Shown: positions 10,723 through 23,579 of the stretch, in pieces | Position numbering within the stretch: position 1 is the stretch's first letter | Layout: each line of letters begins with the position of its first letter | The notes under the pieces: generated by a model | Database searches by the model: none | Told to the model about the DNA's origin: nothing | The model's input: only the letters and a program-made list of their open reading frames with translations | Source of the DNA: Melampsora larici-populina 98AG31 | Lineage: Eukaryota; Basidiomycota; Pucciniomycetes; Pucciniales; Melampsoraceae | Assembly: GCF_000204055.1 (NCBI RefSeq) | Contig: NW_006768790.1 | Location: 513,534-577,533 of the forward strand | DNA: 64,000 nucleotides | Direction of reading: 5' to 3' | Made by a program: the position numbers and the translations under genes

Positions 10723-13700
10723 ATGAATTGGAAGACTTTGGCCTGCATGCTCAAGATGTTTCTGCAAATGACAAGGACCGGCATTTAGCAGCAGTATAAA
10801 ATCATGCCGCTCTAAATAGAATAACACCATAGAAAAATTGCGGTTTCGGAGTGAACAAATTGCTTCACGGTCTATTTGTTTGTTAACGATTGACGGTAAA
10901 TACACAGCCTTCCTCAACAATCTTCGTATCAAACTGATCAATCATCTACAGCACTTGAGATAATTTGGACTGCGTGTGAAAGGGGAGCGGTCATTTGAAA
11001 CACTCGATTTGGCTGTGACATATTCAGCTAGAAAAGTACCAACAGATTTGCAATTCTGGATCTCCCTTGAAGGCATTTTCCTGCAATTCCTGGTTAAGTG
11101 GCAAACATTTACGTTCAGGGTGATTGGGGCACAATGCTAATGTGTTAGTATATTGGGGTAAGTTGTCAATTTCACGAGTAAATATGACATTGATGCATCA
11201 TAGAAACGCACATATCAACTAAAAAATGCTAAATGAACTCCTGCAAGTATCATCAGGTAAGACCTTGGAAATAGGAGATGGACTGATAGTTTCAGAATTT
11301 GGTGGTGATGTATTTTAAAGCGTCATCTAGCTAAACTTAATAGCAAAATCATCAAGCGTGAATGTCATTTGCAAAGTACCAAATGGGCTGACCATTTCTA
11401 ATTGTTTGAACACGCCAGATACGTAAAGCGGATAAGTGGTGGCAGTAGTGGATCGCAACAGCAGCAAGCGATGAAAAATCAGCTAAGGGAATATTAGTGA
11501 AATCATCAAATTGATGAATTAATGTGTTCGTAGCTTCGGAAGTTGTGGAAAGGATTTGGCAAGATAAGTGTGATCATTCAGTAGGCAAGGTTTGGACTAC
11601 TCCGAGCGTATGTGTCTTTGACTGTTGGGTACTAAGAGGTCAGTTGCTTGGTAAATCCTGAAGAACATCCAGTAAGGCAAATGTAAATTATATGTAGGCA
11701 AGAATAGAGCTGCTGTGTCTTCGGCTGCTGGCTCCTAAAAGCGATATAACTTGGTAGATCCTGCAGAACATCCAGTAGGCAAATGTGATTACTATCAAGT
11801 TTCAGGCAAGGATGGAGCTGCCTGAAGTTTAATTTGATTCTATTGTTCAGGTTTAACTTGAATAATCTATTTCTTTTTGTTGAAAGATGCTGAGTGTTTG
11901 ATGGAATAAAGTTATTCCACAGTAGATTTCAAAAAGGGCAAAAATTATAAAAAGAACACATTTTACAAATTTTATATCTTGGACTACCACAGGCAACACC
12001 TGTATGTGACAAGCGCAGGCTGTAGATTGAGGAAAATTTGTAGTCACACCAGGAAGGCTTTAGCTCTGCTTGAACATAATTGTCCATAACCTTGCACATA
12101 TTCTTAAGTGACAGGAGGGCCCCCAAAATGAGCAAAACAATCTGATGACTGGTTTATGTTTGCTGGCCGCAGCCACACCACACCGTTCATAATCCACCTC
12201 ACATTATTTTGGTATCCTCTTTCACCCAAATTCAGCTATATTTGACTCTTGCTTTTGAATTAGGGTCAGGGTTGAGGGTAGGTGTTTTTTTTGTTTTTGC
12301 GATAGACTAACAAGCCTTTATCATAACCCTCATGTACCATGAGCACTCAAAAAATTAACATTCAAGTAGAAACATCACAAAGGGAATCAAGAGGCATAAA
12401 TTGACATAGATTTGTAACCACATTGCTGTTGTGGACTCAAGTATTTGAATCTTCCAGTAGCTTGCAGAATGAACTGTGCTAAGTATGGTTAAACTGCAGG
12501 TGTCTCCATGAGATCTGAAGCTGAATTCATGTTTGTTTGGATTTTCTGTACTCTTGTTGGGAAAAATTGATTCCACTGACAATCACTTTTGTTGTTTAAT
12601 CATTCTTCTGCTCAACCCACATACTCAAAACAAAGCCCCACTCAAGCTCATCAGGTGGAATTGTCTTTTTGATCAGCCATAATAATTGCAGGATATATTT
12701 AAACCAAACTCAAATTTTTGCCGAGGTTGAAATCTGCAAGTTCCTACAAACCACCTTTGATGTGTTTTTTGAGGTGCTTGTCTCAAGGTTTAAGGGCAAA
12801 GCCAAAGAGTGTAAGAATCTTGTATTCAACGCGCTGGTGAATCTACTAGGGATTCTTTTGATTAACGTTTCACAAGCTTTAAGCCCCACAGATCAACATT
12901 TTGCCTGTACAATCACCTTGACTCATCTCATTCAATCTCGACAATCTCTCCTCTCTAGTCCAACTATACAGCGAACAGCCCCTTTGGTTGACCATCAAGG
13001 TTTTGGGTCATCTTCTGAAGTTTATGACAGGTCCAAAGAACTCCCAAGCTTTCAAACTCACCAGAATCTTTGAACTAACTTTCACTCTGATACTGCAACT
13101 CTGGAACCTCTACTAATTCAAAGCCAGTTCCAACAAATGAAGCATAAATGTATTTGCCTGTCACCCCGGGAAAGGGGGCGACACTACAGCGTCATGGGAG
13201 CGCTTTGCACCGGGGCCAGAGCTTCACATGGAGTGTCAACAGGTGCCGCACTCAGTCTGTCTGAAGAGTTGGCATGCCGCACAACTACGTATCACCAGTT
13301 GCCGCTCACCAGCTTTGTGATCTTGCTTCTCACAGTTCCCATTTGGATTTGTTTGACCAGCTTATTTATATAAAATCCAACTTCACCATTCTTAGATCAT
13401 TTGATTTTTCACTGGCTTCACTGTGGTTCTATTTTTTCATCTTCCACTCCAAAATTTGTTATCTCCCTAACTGTTTCGTGCTCCTACTCAAGGACAATGC
13501 TAACCTTTCAATTCTTGGATATTAATGTCTCTATCTCTCTCTTGGGGTTCATCAACCTAGCAACACTACGTTGATGACCACTCACAAATGTAAAACCATC
13601 TTTGAGGTAAATCCTCAGTGCTCTCAAGGGGTTCAGACATAGAATATGTTCAACTGCATGGCCGGGAATAACAACATTTGGTTACACTACAGGTGCAAAT

Positions 13701-13929
13701 GAGATGATGAGAACAAGAAAGAACTCACATTCATCAATTTTCAATTGAGCTGAAAGTACATCAACAATGTAAGTCTTTCTTGTGAGTTAGAGGTTCCTCA
13801 GAGGTTGGAGGAACTTCGGTTTCACTTTTCATGTACTGCTCAACACCTTTGTAACCAAGCCACAATCCATTGTAGAATCAATTGAATTACTTCAGAGATT
13901 GGATCTTACCCTTTACCTGTCTTTGATCT
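10723..13929. other. Unrecognised sequence, little coding signal
   Basis: Contents include a two-copy direct repeat of about 103 bp (11647-11827). A 134-codon open frame (12669-13073, plus) has no domain I recognise, although its C-terminal half looks protein-like. A GC-richer patch lies at about 13160-13330. No gene can be supported. Confidence 0.35.
11647..11827. repeat. Two-copy tandem duplication, period about 103 bp
   Basis: CTTGGTAAATCCTGAAGAAC ATCCAGTAAGGCAAATGT at 11647 recurs as CTTGGTAGATCCTGCAGAAC ATCCAGTAGGCAAATGT at 11750. GGCAAGAATAGAGCTGC-like words follow both copies. Confidence 0.65.
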
Positions 13930-13949
13930 ATGGCTAAGATGGATTCTTT

Positions 13950-14150
13950 CCATGATTGCTCTTGTTGTGAGTGCGATTGCGCTTGGTTTCATTGTGATGA
14001 TTGGGCTTGTTCCTTCCACTGTGATGATTGGTCTTGTTCTTTTCATTGTGTTCAGTCCTGTGTTCACTCTGATTGGTCTCATTTTGATGATTGGGCTTGT
14101 TTTTATTGTGATTGGTCTTGTATTCATAATGTGCAGACGGGTTGACACAA
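13950..14150. repeat. Degenerate minisatellite, unit about 30 bp
   Basis: Five to six diverged copies of a unit close to CATTGTGATGATTGGGCTTG plus a T-rich spacer run head to tail. The repeat keeps several frames open on both strands. One frame encodes a hydrophobic valine/isoleucine/leucine-rich string and another a Cys/Trp/Asp-rich string. These are probably by-products of the repeat and not genes. Confidence 0.65.
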
Positions 14151-14155
14151 ATTAA

Positions 14156-14724
14156 AAGAAGTGAGTGTGAGTTGTTCAAACAATGATACATTAGTGTGGC
14201 TTGAATAGAAGCGCTGCACCATTTTCAGTGGAATTGGTGTTCAATGGTGATGATGAAAATAACTCTTTTTTGCTGAACATCTCTATCTGCTCTCAGGCAT
14301 CAATGCAGGGCCGAACCGTAGAGGTCATGTGAGTGTCTGAATAGTGATCTCATACGCTCTGGTATGTTAGTATTTGAGGCACAGTTTTGCTCTGATATGT
14401 TCGACTGCACCTAATAGGTGGTGAGTCTTGTTTTTTTAGTCAGTGATTTCCTTTGTTTGCCACATTGTGATGGGGTAGATGTGTTCAAAATTCCCCGCCA
14501 AGATACCACTGAATTTTGTGGTGGCAAGCCATGACAGGTGAATTACCAGCTTCAAGAATCTTGTCCTCCAAGGCTCAAATGGTGGCCATGTTGTTCTGCA
14601 TGTCCCACACGGTAATTTTGATTCAGGATAGTTGAAGCATCTCAACAGGGGGGAAATTGGCTCTTAACATTGTTAAACTTTACAGTGACATGACGGAAAA
14701 ATTTTTTAGAGCTCAAACTCTTGC
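14156..14724. other. Unrecognised sequence before the assembly gap
   Basis: A 69-codon minus-strand frame (14436-14645) is open but carries no motif. Nothing else is visible. Confidence 0.4.
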
Positions 14725-15652
14725 NNNNNNNNNNNNNNNNNNNNNNNNNNNNNNNNNNNNNNNNNNNNNNNNNNNNNNNNNNNNNNNNNNNNNNNNNNNN
14801 NNNNNNNNNNNNNNNNNNNNNNNNNNNNNNNNNNNNNNNNNNNNNNNNNNNNNNNNNNNNNNNNNNNNNNNNNNNNNNNNNNNNNNNNNNNNNNNNNNNN
14901 NNNNNNNNNNNNNNNNNNNNNNNNNNNNNNNNNNNNNNNNNNNNNNNNNNNNNNNNNNNNNNNNNNNNNNNNNNNNNNNNNNNNNNNNNNNNNNNNNNNN
15001 NNNNNNNNNNNNNNNNNNNNNNNNNNNNNNNNNNNNNNNNNNNNNNNNNNNNNNNNNNNNNNNNNNNNNNNNNNNNNNNNNNNNNNNNNNNNNNNNNNNN
15101 NNNNNNNNNNNNNNNNNNNNNNNNNNNNNNNNNNNNNNNNNNNNNNNNNNNNNNNNNNNNNNNNNNNNNNNNNNNNNNNNNNNNNNNNNNNNNNNNNNNN
15201 NNNNNNNNNNNNNNNNNNNNNNNNNNNNNNNNNNNNNNNNNNNNNNNNNNNNNNNNNNNNNNNNNNNNNNNNNNNNNNNNNNNNNNNNNNNNNNNNNNNN
15301 NNNNNNNNNNNNNNNNNNNNNNNNNNNNNNNNNNNNNNNNNNNNNNNNNNNNNNNNNNNNNNNNNNNNNNNNNNNNNNNNNNNNNNNNNNNNNNNNNNNN
15401 NNNNNNNNNNNNNNNNNNNNNNNNNNNNNNNNNNNNNNNNNNNNNNNNNNNNNNNNNNNNNNNNNNNNNNNNNNNNNNNNNNNNNNNNNNNNNNNNNNNN
15501 NNNNNNNNNNNNNNNNNNNNNNNNNNNNNNNNNNNNNNNNNNNNNNNNNNNNNNNNNNNNNNNNNNNNNNNNNNNNNNNNNNNNNNNNNNNNNNNNNNNN
15601 NNNNNNNNNNNNNNNNNNNNNNNNNNNNNNNNNNNNNNNNNNNNNNNNNNNN
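14725..15652. other. Assembly gap (Ns)
   Basis: Run of 928 undetermined bases. The open frames reported across it are artefacts. Confidence 0.99.
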
Positions 15653-17459
15653 GGGTCGAGGTTATCTCTATTGCAATTGACCTGCTTGGAGGATTGAATC
15701 ACCATGATCCCCGTTGTAGATCAGGCATTCATTTTAGTGTTTGTGGTCCCAGGAGAAGAGGTTTGCTGGTGTTGAAGCAGGGGCACATTCTCCAAAGTTT
15801 TTTGTCAAACCAAGGGGAAACAGCTTGTCAGAGCAAAATCGATTGAAAGTGACACAGTGTTGGGCCCAGCTCTGCACCACTGTGAGACTAGCCTTCTCAG
15901 GAGAGCTTGACCGAATCTGGGTTGTTGCGCAGGAGAGCTCTTTAGATGGAAGTTTCTAGAGGCTGCTTAGAATTGGTAGGTTATATGTTGCTAGACCCCT
16001 CAAAAACGCTTTCAATCAATTTGAGACTCAGTTCAATATTGGTTAACGCTCAGAAGAGCTCCAGAGAAAGTTTTCTCATGATTTGTGTAAGTTTCCGCTG
16101 CCTGTTGAGAATTGGTTTGTTGCTGATTGTGGCCAAACTCACAGTCAGATCAGCCATCCGTTTTGGTAAAAAGGAGGTTGTACACTTCCCCATTGGAAAA
16201 GTAAGGCTCCCCCAGGAACTTTTTGGCTGTCTGACTCGCAAAAAGCAGTCGATTAGAGATAAAGGTGGCTTACACATTTGTGTTTGTAGTTGCAGTGGCC
16301 AAAGAGGAGACACCTGGAAGAGGTGGGCTCGGAATCAGAAAAATTGTGAAATCAGTATCATCATTCCCAATACGTGTATTGGTGAATGTTATTTTGCCTC
16401 AGGTACTCAGCAAGAATTCGGCCACCTCCTCTTCTCTGTCATCACCAAATTCTACAACTGTACCATTAGAACCTTTCAAAGAGCAAGAGGTCCCGGAGAG
16501 ACCATTCATTCCCAGTAGCCTGGCCTGACCTGCAGGTAAATCTTGAAGAGGAACCGGTGGCAGGCCAAGAGGCCAATCTTGAGACAGTCACCGGCTCTCC
16601 ACTTCTCAATGACTGGGATCAGAAGGAAGTGTGAATGTGATTTGAGGTATTCCCGTTGGTCCTATCCTGTTTTGAAGTTGAGCACTATTGCCATAGAAAG
16701 CCTCAACCCGAAGCTGTGATGACAACTATCCGAGCCAAGGCTAAGTGGACGCACTCCACCTGTAAAGCCTTGACCCACAATGGATTCATCTCCAGGTGTT
16801 TCTTCCTAAAACATCAAATTGATGGACAAGCAGTTTTTGAAGGAAGCACAGATACCACCAAGGCCACTGGTGAAACCCATGACTGTGGGTTCGGCGTTTG
16901 AATTTGAGAGTCCGGTCAATCAATCCACAGATGGAATTTTGACAACTTGAATTCAAAGTGGCCAGCTATTCAAGTTGGTGCAAAGATTTCATAGGTAGCA
17001 AGGCTCAATAGGAGCTATGACATTGTTCATGCTACTCCTTCCCTGAAATCACATAAGAACAACATCTCAATTCACCAACACTGTATCACATAGCCAAAGT
17101 GCCTTGGCTATCTGTGATAGAAAGGAGCATGAGTGAAAGACATGTATTGATTTGAAATGCAAGCCCCTGAATGAAGAACTGAGAAAGAATGTGAGAAAAA
17201 TTTGAAGTACAAGGAAGTTGGCTAAACAGGAAGAGGCAATGTTTGATGAATTCAAGGACTTGGTACCTGCTAAATTTACCGCAGTTGGGGTAAGGGAGGA
17301 TGATTTCTTCCCTCCCAGTGAACATCACAGATTGTCCTATGTGTTGACGGAACCAAGCGCAACAATCAATGGGAAGCAGTACACTTAACCATTGGAGTAC
17401 CATGACAGCTAGCATAGTCTTATTGATCAACATTTGAAAGCTGGACATAGCTGTGGATT
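15653..17459. other. Possible upstream part of a decayed Ty3-type polyprotein
   Basis: Several plus-strand frames are partly open (15741-15959, 15946-16518, 16265-16528, 16656-16901) but shift frame repeatedly. They lie directly upstream of the plus-strand reverse-transcriptase relic at 17460, which suggests eroded gag/protease sequence. No motif is strong enough to name. Confidence 0.3.
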
Positions 17460-17815
17460 ATCAAGCCAATATGAGGTACCATCTCTGGTTATACCCAAGC
17501 AAGATCCTACCACAGACTTCTCAAAGTCACAGGTAAAGACCAGTCCCCATTGCTGACTCCTGACAAGGCAGTACAGATAGTTGCAACTGGAAAAGTCTTT
17601 GCAGTAGGTCACCAAATCAGTAGTTTGTTTGAAACTTGTGGCAGGACATTCCCTTGATGGCATTAAAGATACCATGGGGGTTGTTCAAAGTAGTCGTCAT
17701 GCCAACAGGTCTATGTAATTGACCAGCAACACATCAGGTCCATTGTGAAGAAGCATTGGGATATGTGATTGCAAAAATTTGTGTAGTGTTTGATGTTGTA
17801 CTGGAGTATAGGCGG
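17460..17815 (+). pseudogene. Ty3/gypsy reverse transcriptase core, decayed
   Basis: The plus strand encodes, across two frames, a reverse-transcriptase palm segment. DIPLMALKIPWGLFKVVVM aligns by eye with the usual ...TAFKTPWGLYEW..MPFGL block, followed by PTGLCN, a stop and PATHQ (usual NAPATHQ). KICVVFDVVLEY stands where the catalytic YVDD motif should be. Reverse transcriptase copies element RNA to DNA. The active-site aspartates are damaged and stops are present. The frame ends abruptly at about 17815, where a GGCGGGC-AA-GCCCGCC hairpin begins. The next piece of the same type of protein appears only at about 22950. Confidence 0.6.
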
Positions 17816-17829
17816 GCAAGCCCGCCCCA
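17811..17829. repeat. Short GC hairpin
   Basis: GGCGGGC-AA-GCCCGCC is a perfect 7-bp stem exactly where the reverse-transcriptase relic stops. It may mark the end of an insertion. Confidence 0.5.
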
Positions 17830-20800
17830 AGGGATAAAGAATAAGATTTATGTTTCATGACTAAGACATGACTTAAACATCAACATTGTTTGATGGACAA
17901 AGGGGACCATTGGGTTGCTGGCAACAAGGAATGTTTTTAATGCAACATCTTTTACAGGATCAAGTGTGATACAAGATTGATACCCATTTCCACCTTCATT
18001 CTAGCAAGCAAAGGACTCCACAATAGTGATATGTCAATCGGCTGATATAAATTTATAGAAATGAAATTGTCTACGTGAGGTTGTTTGCATTGGTCAGCCA
18101 TTATACCATCTAGCATATGTGGTCTCTGTAAGGTTTTCTGGTCATATTACCTTACACATTATGTGATGGGCATGTGGCAACTCTTATTTTTAATGCCCAA
18201 ACTCTTTGAAGACGCCTTCTTAGACATAATTTCAAGCTGGTACATGCTCCTGAGAGAAGAGAAGTATTACATAGAAATTTGCATGAAATCCAGAGAAACA
18301 TCTCATCACAGAAAGAGAGGCAGACCTTACGTGCAAGCATAAAGCATGATATGTGCTATTTGACAAGCGGATAATGTTTTTGTGAAGAGGAGTCAAATGA
18401 TCACAAGTTTTATTGTGGCAAAAGGAAGATCCAACATAGATTCAGGAAAAATATACAATTAAATAATATTGTCTAGGTTTTTTTTGTCATCTGGCAAAGA
18501 GTCATGTAATCCAAAGTTTTATTGTATCAAGAGGAAGCTACTACATGATGATACTGGACACCCAGTTGATGAGAAACCATGTAGGGAATGTCTTTGATGA
18601 ACATACAACTTATTGTAACCTGTGAGGATTTTGTAAGGTGGAAAAGATAATCATGGGTCCACCTCTACAACAAATATGTGTAGATTACATGAATATTATG
18701 TTCAAGGAGGTAAGTAATCAAAACATGGTAAAAATACAAGGAGACATGGAGAGGCAATGTTAAAATGACAACAATGTAGATGAGAAAATTATTGCAATCA
18801 GAGCAATGTGATGGACCAAACGGATACTGTTGGAGGTAGAATTGAAGATGGACTTATACATGATGCTGGCATTCAAAGTTAGTTTCAACACACAAATGTG
18901 GAAAAAACAACTTGGACATGCAACAAGGTAATGTGGTTATAAGCTCTAAAGTGTACGCAAGTGGATTACAAGTTGGATAAAAAGCATACAAATAGGTCCT
19001 GTTTGATAGATGGCAAAGTGATGGGTTTTATGGAAGTGTAGTTGTCTAGAGAGATAGGATTCACGGAAGCAACTGGCAATATCAATGTGGTGTTTTGAAT
19101 ATTGTGCATGTATAGAGATTGATGAGATTGATCAAAAGGCAAGGAATTGAGATTGGGGTAAGAAAGGTGGAATCCAAGATGTAAATATTAGGTTGGAGTG
19201 ACGGTACAATGTGTAGATATTGATTGCAAATATAGCTTTGCAGCTTCATCAAAAGAAATAATTCTCCAACTGTTCTGGATGAGATGACTACACTAAAAGT
19301 AGAGGGTATGTGAACTTTTTGAAAAGCAGTGGCACAGAAGATACAACATGACGAGTGTATGTTTCCATTTGCGGAGATTTGTCTAAGCTTTGATGCTTAT
19401 GACACATATTCTTGATTGATTTTAAATGACAGTGTGATTTGCTTATGAAGTGGATTCAAAGAGAATGCTTTTGTAAGACATGATTTTTACAATCAACAGT
19501 TTGAAAAAATGTGTCACACCTTACAATTGAAAGTCAACTTGGATGCTATTCAAGACTTTGACAGATCATGGTGATTCCAAAGTCTCTGCATATCTCAACA
19601 GTAATTATATTCAACTTTAACCACACCCTCACACTACGCCAGATTGCAAATTTACTGCTGAGTTTAGAAAATTAAAAAGACATAGAAAACTATACACAAG
19701 GCAGAAGGGGTCAAACAATAAGGAAAAATAGAGTTTGCATTCCCCTGTGTGTGCCCATCATTTTGCATATTTTTAAAGATTTTTACGGCAGCAGTGTATA
19801 TACATCAGGTCAGAAACTCAGTTTATGTCCAAAACTGGCAGTCATGGAGGCATCAACCTTGTGAGACAAATAAAACTGCCAACTTTGTGTCAACATCTGG
19901 AATATCTGCCCATTCTGAAAGCTGCATGTTTAACTTACCAGATACACATTAGAATGAGTGGTGTGTGTCCAAAAATGAAGAAGGTACAGCAATCACCATC
20001 CTCAACAGCAAAGCTAGAAAAGCTTATAAATCTGTTCCGCAAGGGTTTTAGCATCCAAATGGAAACTGTAGATCCAGTATGGGGCTTTCATAATGCGCAA
20101 CTGCCAGTTTGATTGGAAGGAAATTGTTGTATTTGTGATGGTTGGAAAGTTTCTGCCCAAGCCTGGGTAGTTTTGGACAAAATTTGAGTTTCCGACCAAA
20201 TACACCCCAAAATCATTTTTCTATGCAACATCTTCGAAACTTAGGGTAAAAATATGTAAAAATATGCAAAATGATGGGAAATCAAAGACTGATTCAACCA
20301 TATTTTCTTTGAATTTCTCCTACCTCTCATGCATTTCTGAGAATTTTCTACATTTTGACTTTTCTAAACTCCATGGTATATTATTGATTTGGTGTACTGT
20401 CATCATATTAAAATCATCCCATCAGACTTGCACATAAATACCATATTGGTATAAGGCAAATGAACACAGCGAGTGACTGTGCTTTCTTTGAGCCTCTCCT
20501 TCTGAAATCAATGACCTTGAAGTTCCACTGAATGATTTCATACTCCATTCTATAGCCAATGAGCAGGCGGGGATTGAGGATTAGCCAACAGAAGAAAAGA
20601 CAATCAAAATGTTGATTTGTGTTCAAGAGATTTTTTGAATTGAGTGACTTACATCTAGGGGCTTTTTTGAAGCAAGGCATGGTCCTTCACCCATAGCACT
20701 GTGAAGAGTCAAACAATTTCATTTAGTGCAAGCTCACGAGAGACACTAATAAGGAAGACTTACAAGGTGACATTTCATTAGAGCTAATGGTAGAATTGAA

Positions 20801-22759
20801 ATGAAATTAAGAACAATCATCTTCAACATAGGTCTTTGCCAGCATGAGTCGCTCTTGGAGAGCTTCGCCAAGGTCACATTCAGGAGTGTTGACATCATCC
20901 TTGGCAACTAATAAGTTAAAGTGATTTATAATAGACACAGAAATCAAGTTGACAATGATGAAAATCAAAAAAATGAAAGGGAAATTTCAAAAGAGACTTA
21001 CCACCATTCATTTCAATCAAGTTCAAAAAACTACGCTCATTGTTGACAACTTAGAATGTATTACATGTGAAGTTAGGAACGGCCATGCTGTGAGTAGAAG
21101 GATATTTATGTTACAATTTCTTGTTAATGAAGATATTGATCACAGCCAAATGGAAATTGGGGTGACCGTGCTTTCCAGTATTGGAGGTAGACATATCAAC
21201 ATTCCAAGAAAAAAGCTCAAAGGGTTTGAAAATGATGATTGTCATGTTTCAAGTTGATAGATCGACTAACTTTGCATTGTCTACCTTTGATGAAAAAGTG
21301 ACCGCGATTATGTAAAGCAGAGCATTGCATTGGGAAGGTCACAGAAGTACCTTTTGAAGTAAAGCCACCATTGATCAAAGTTTGATTTGATGAGAAATTT
21401 ATGAAGAAGAATAAGAAGAACTGACCAACACTGGCAGCCTCAAAGGTTTTGTTGTGTTGTTCACTGTCAGACCTGAGGGAATATGTGGAAAATAAGGTAT
21501 ATATCAATCCTCAAGGGAAGAACGGAAGTTTGAATGAATCAAAAGACTGACATCATGTTATGTAAGCTTTTCATTAAAGCTCATATGTAGTAGATGCTTT
21601 CAAAAGTTCATCAGCACTCTTTTCAAAAGCTCAGTGAGTAAAAATTGCTTTTGTAAGCAATTAGCAGACGGATTATTGTAGGAATGGATAAGGCTGTGCA
21701 TTGTATACCCGACCTGTATACACTGCCATGACTGAAAGCAGAAATGAAATGTTGTAAACATTTTGTAGCAGTCGATGGGCAGACTGGAAATTTAGTCTGA
21801 ACCTCTTGTTGCACTTGATACGCATATAGAAATTTTGATCTATGGAGCGGCTCAAACTTTTGAGTGAAAGGCAAGATAATTGCTTTTGAGATGTTATGTT
21901 AAATTTTGAAATTTGAAAAGACATTTGAACAATTTTGTAACAGATGCTTTTGGACCTTTGGTATGTGATGGGAGATGGTGGAGACAGGTTCACAAAAGAA
22001 TTGGGGAGGCGATGTTGCATTTAGGCAAAAGAATTTTCAGATATTGAGTCGTTTCATGTGTTTCTTACAGGCTCGGTACTGTGAAAATCTAAGCAAAGTG
22101 ACTTGAGGTTTCATTTCAGTGAGGAATGAATCCGTTTATAAGTGTTTTTGAAAAACACCAATCGCCGTAAAAGGAAGTGCAATGATAAGGTTTTCCGACA
22201 AGAGCATTCTGTGAAAGGATCCAATTTTAGCAAAAGATACAAGTGGACGTATTCAGATTTTAATCCCTAAATAGGAAACAAGTAATGCTAAGATTTATCA
22301 GAGATAGGGAAAGGAAATAGCGTGTTCAGGAAAATCTTACTTTTCTAAGTGTTCAACAAAAGTAAAAGTAAAAGTAGATTAGGAAACACAAGGAACATGG
22401 AGTTCTGGAATTACAGTCATTGGTGAGACATGCTTTTCAGAAGTTACCTTGTGTGGTTTGAAGTTCTAAATTTTATACATGTGGTGAGAGAAAAGCATGT
22501 GACGTTCATAGCCTTGCTTTTTGGACGTCGCTGTTCAAAAGTACATGGTAGAGAGTGATCCGACTGAGTAGTACGGGCTGAAGAAGCATGATGAAAAGAA
22601 TTTTGTTTTTACACAAAAGCAAAATTGGCTTTTGGGCAAAGTTTGGAATTCAACGCTTATTCGAGTGGTTTTCCCAAATCACTGCAAGGATGAGCAAATG
22701 GGAGGTCTAAGGGGATAACTTGAAGGGTATAAAAGGAGACGATTGACAAGCAGTTGAGT
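17830..22759. other. Decayed mobile-element DNA interrupting the Ty3 relic
   Basis: This is AT-rich, stop-filled sequence. Near 18535-18610 the plus strand reads KRKLLHDDTGHPVDEKPCREC, resembling the His-His-Cys-Cys zinc-binding region of Ty3 integrases. An unassigned 102-codon frame lies at 20949-21257 (plus). A 526-bp inverted-repeat element sits at 19753-20278. No intact gene is present. Confidence 0.4.
19753..20278. mobile_element. 526-bp foldback/MITE-like element with long inverted repeats
   Basis: The outer arms read CCCATCATTTTGCATATTTT followed by TA-rich sequence at 19753-19785, with the complement at 20246-20278. An inner arm pair (GGTCAGAAACTC...GTCCAAAACT at 19807-19836 against 20164-20206) continues the symmetry with small loops. 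There is no coding capacity. No target duplication is obvious. Confidence 0.6.
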
Positions 22760-22890
22760 AAATCCGCAAGCAAAGCATACTGTGTGGGTGCACCTGCAGG
22801 TCATTGATCTCTTGTGACGCAAAGGCGGAGTATGTCACAGTTCCTATCCCCTCCTGTGAAACTGCTGAAATCATGATCATTGGTCACATT
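22760..22890 (+). pseudogene. Possible Copia-type RNase H fragment
   Basis: The plus strand reads ISCDAKAEYVTVPIPSCETA followed by EIM. This resembles the Copia RNase H block usually written ..SS.EAEY.A...A..E..WL. The fragment is about 40 codons long, preceded by stops and isolated. Assignment rests on one motif. Confidence 0.35.
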
Positions 22891-22949
22891 GACAAGTCTC
22901 AAGGGGGGATAGGGATTTAAGTTAATGTAATTCATTGTGTCTTGTCCCG

Positions 22950-23231
22950 TAGAGAAACACAGCCATTAAAAACGTTCTGATGTGGCTAAAACAAGTTAAT
23001 CTTTATTGTTCATCAAAGAAACCCAAGCTGTTTTGGCATATGATTTTAGTTTTAGGACATGTGATCAGCAAAGATGGAATTCAAGCAGTTCCAGGACATG
23101 TTGACAAGACTACTTCCTGGAAGTTGATCAAATCAGTCAAAGGACTCAAATCTTATTCAGGGATTCAATCAAAGATTAAAGTGAGACTTTCAACCTCATA
23201 TATTGCTCTCAGAAGGTGGAATAGAGCTTGA
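22950..23231 (+). pseudogene. Ty3/gypsy reverse transcriptase thumb fragment
   Basis: An open stretch contains VNLYCSSKKPKLFWHMILVL followed by GHVISKDGIQAVPGHVDKTT and WKLIKSVKGLKSYSG. It corresponds to the conserved end of Ty3 reverse transcriptases (L..KK..F....FLGH.IS..G...DP.KV..I..W..P.....LRSFLG). It would normally follow the YVDD motif by some tens of codons, so about 5.1 kb of foreign DNA now separates it from the palm fragment at 17460-17815. Stops follow at 23229. Confidence 0.7.
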
Positions 23232-23393
23232 GGTCACATTTCACACCATTAATTGACGGCCTCTTGGGTAAGTAGCTGCAATCCTTAGCCATCTCAGCGA
23301 CTTGGCAACCAAGTCAGAAAGAGGTACCCTTGCCTCCTCCCAACAAATCACATATCAAAAATTTGAGAAAGCAACACACATTGATGGATTGAG

Positions 23394-23579
23394 ATGAGGC
23401 AAGCAGAATGGGAAAGTTATACAGATAGACTCTTGGCAAGTATAGGAAATCAGGCTATGCTTTACAACAAGAGAAGAAAGCAAGGAGATCTAGTTTTGAT
23501 GAATGGTCAGAATAGGCATCAAATAGTTGGTGGCAGCGGTTGCATGATTTATGATCTTACAAAGTCAAATCAGTGCTGA
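23394..23579 (+). pseudogene. Possible integrase C-terminal fragment
   Basis: 61 codons including ASIGNQAMLYNKRRKQGDLV followed by LMNGQ. This resembles the region after the integrase core where Ty3 elements show A..YN..RK...F..GDLVLV. It lies only 160 bp after the reverse-transcriptase thumb piece, so RNase H and most of the integrase are deleted between them. Confidence 0.45.

Noticed and set aside
13952..14155. Small hydrophobic membrane protein
   Set aside because: The frame is open because of the 30-bp repeat. Other frames over the same DNA are equally open and no gene context exists.
14657..15705. Open frames of over 300 codons on both strands
   Set aside because: They consist almost wholly of the N gap.
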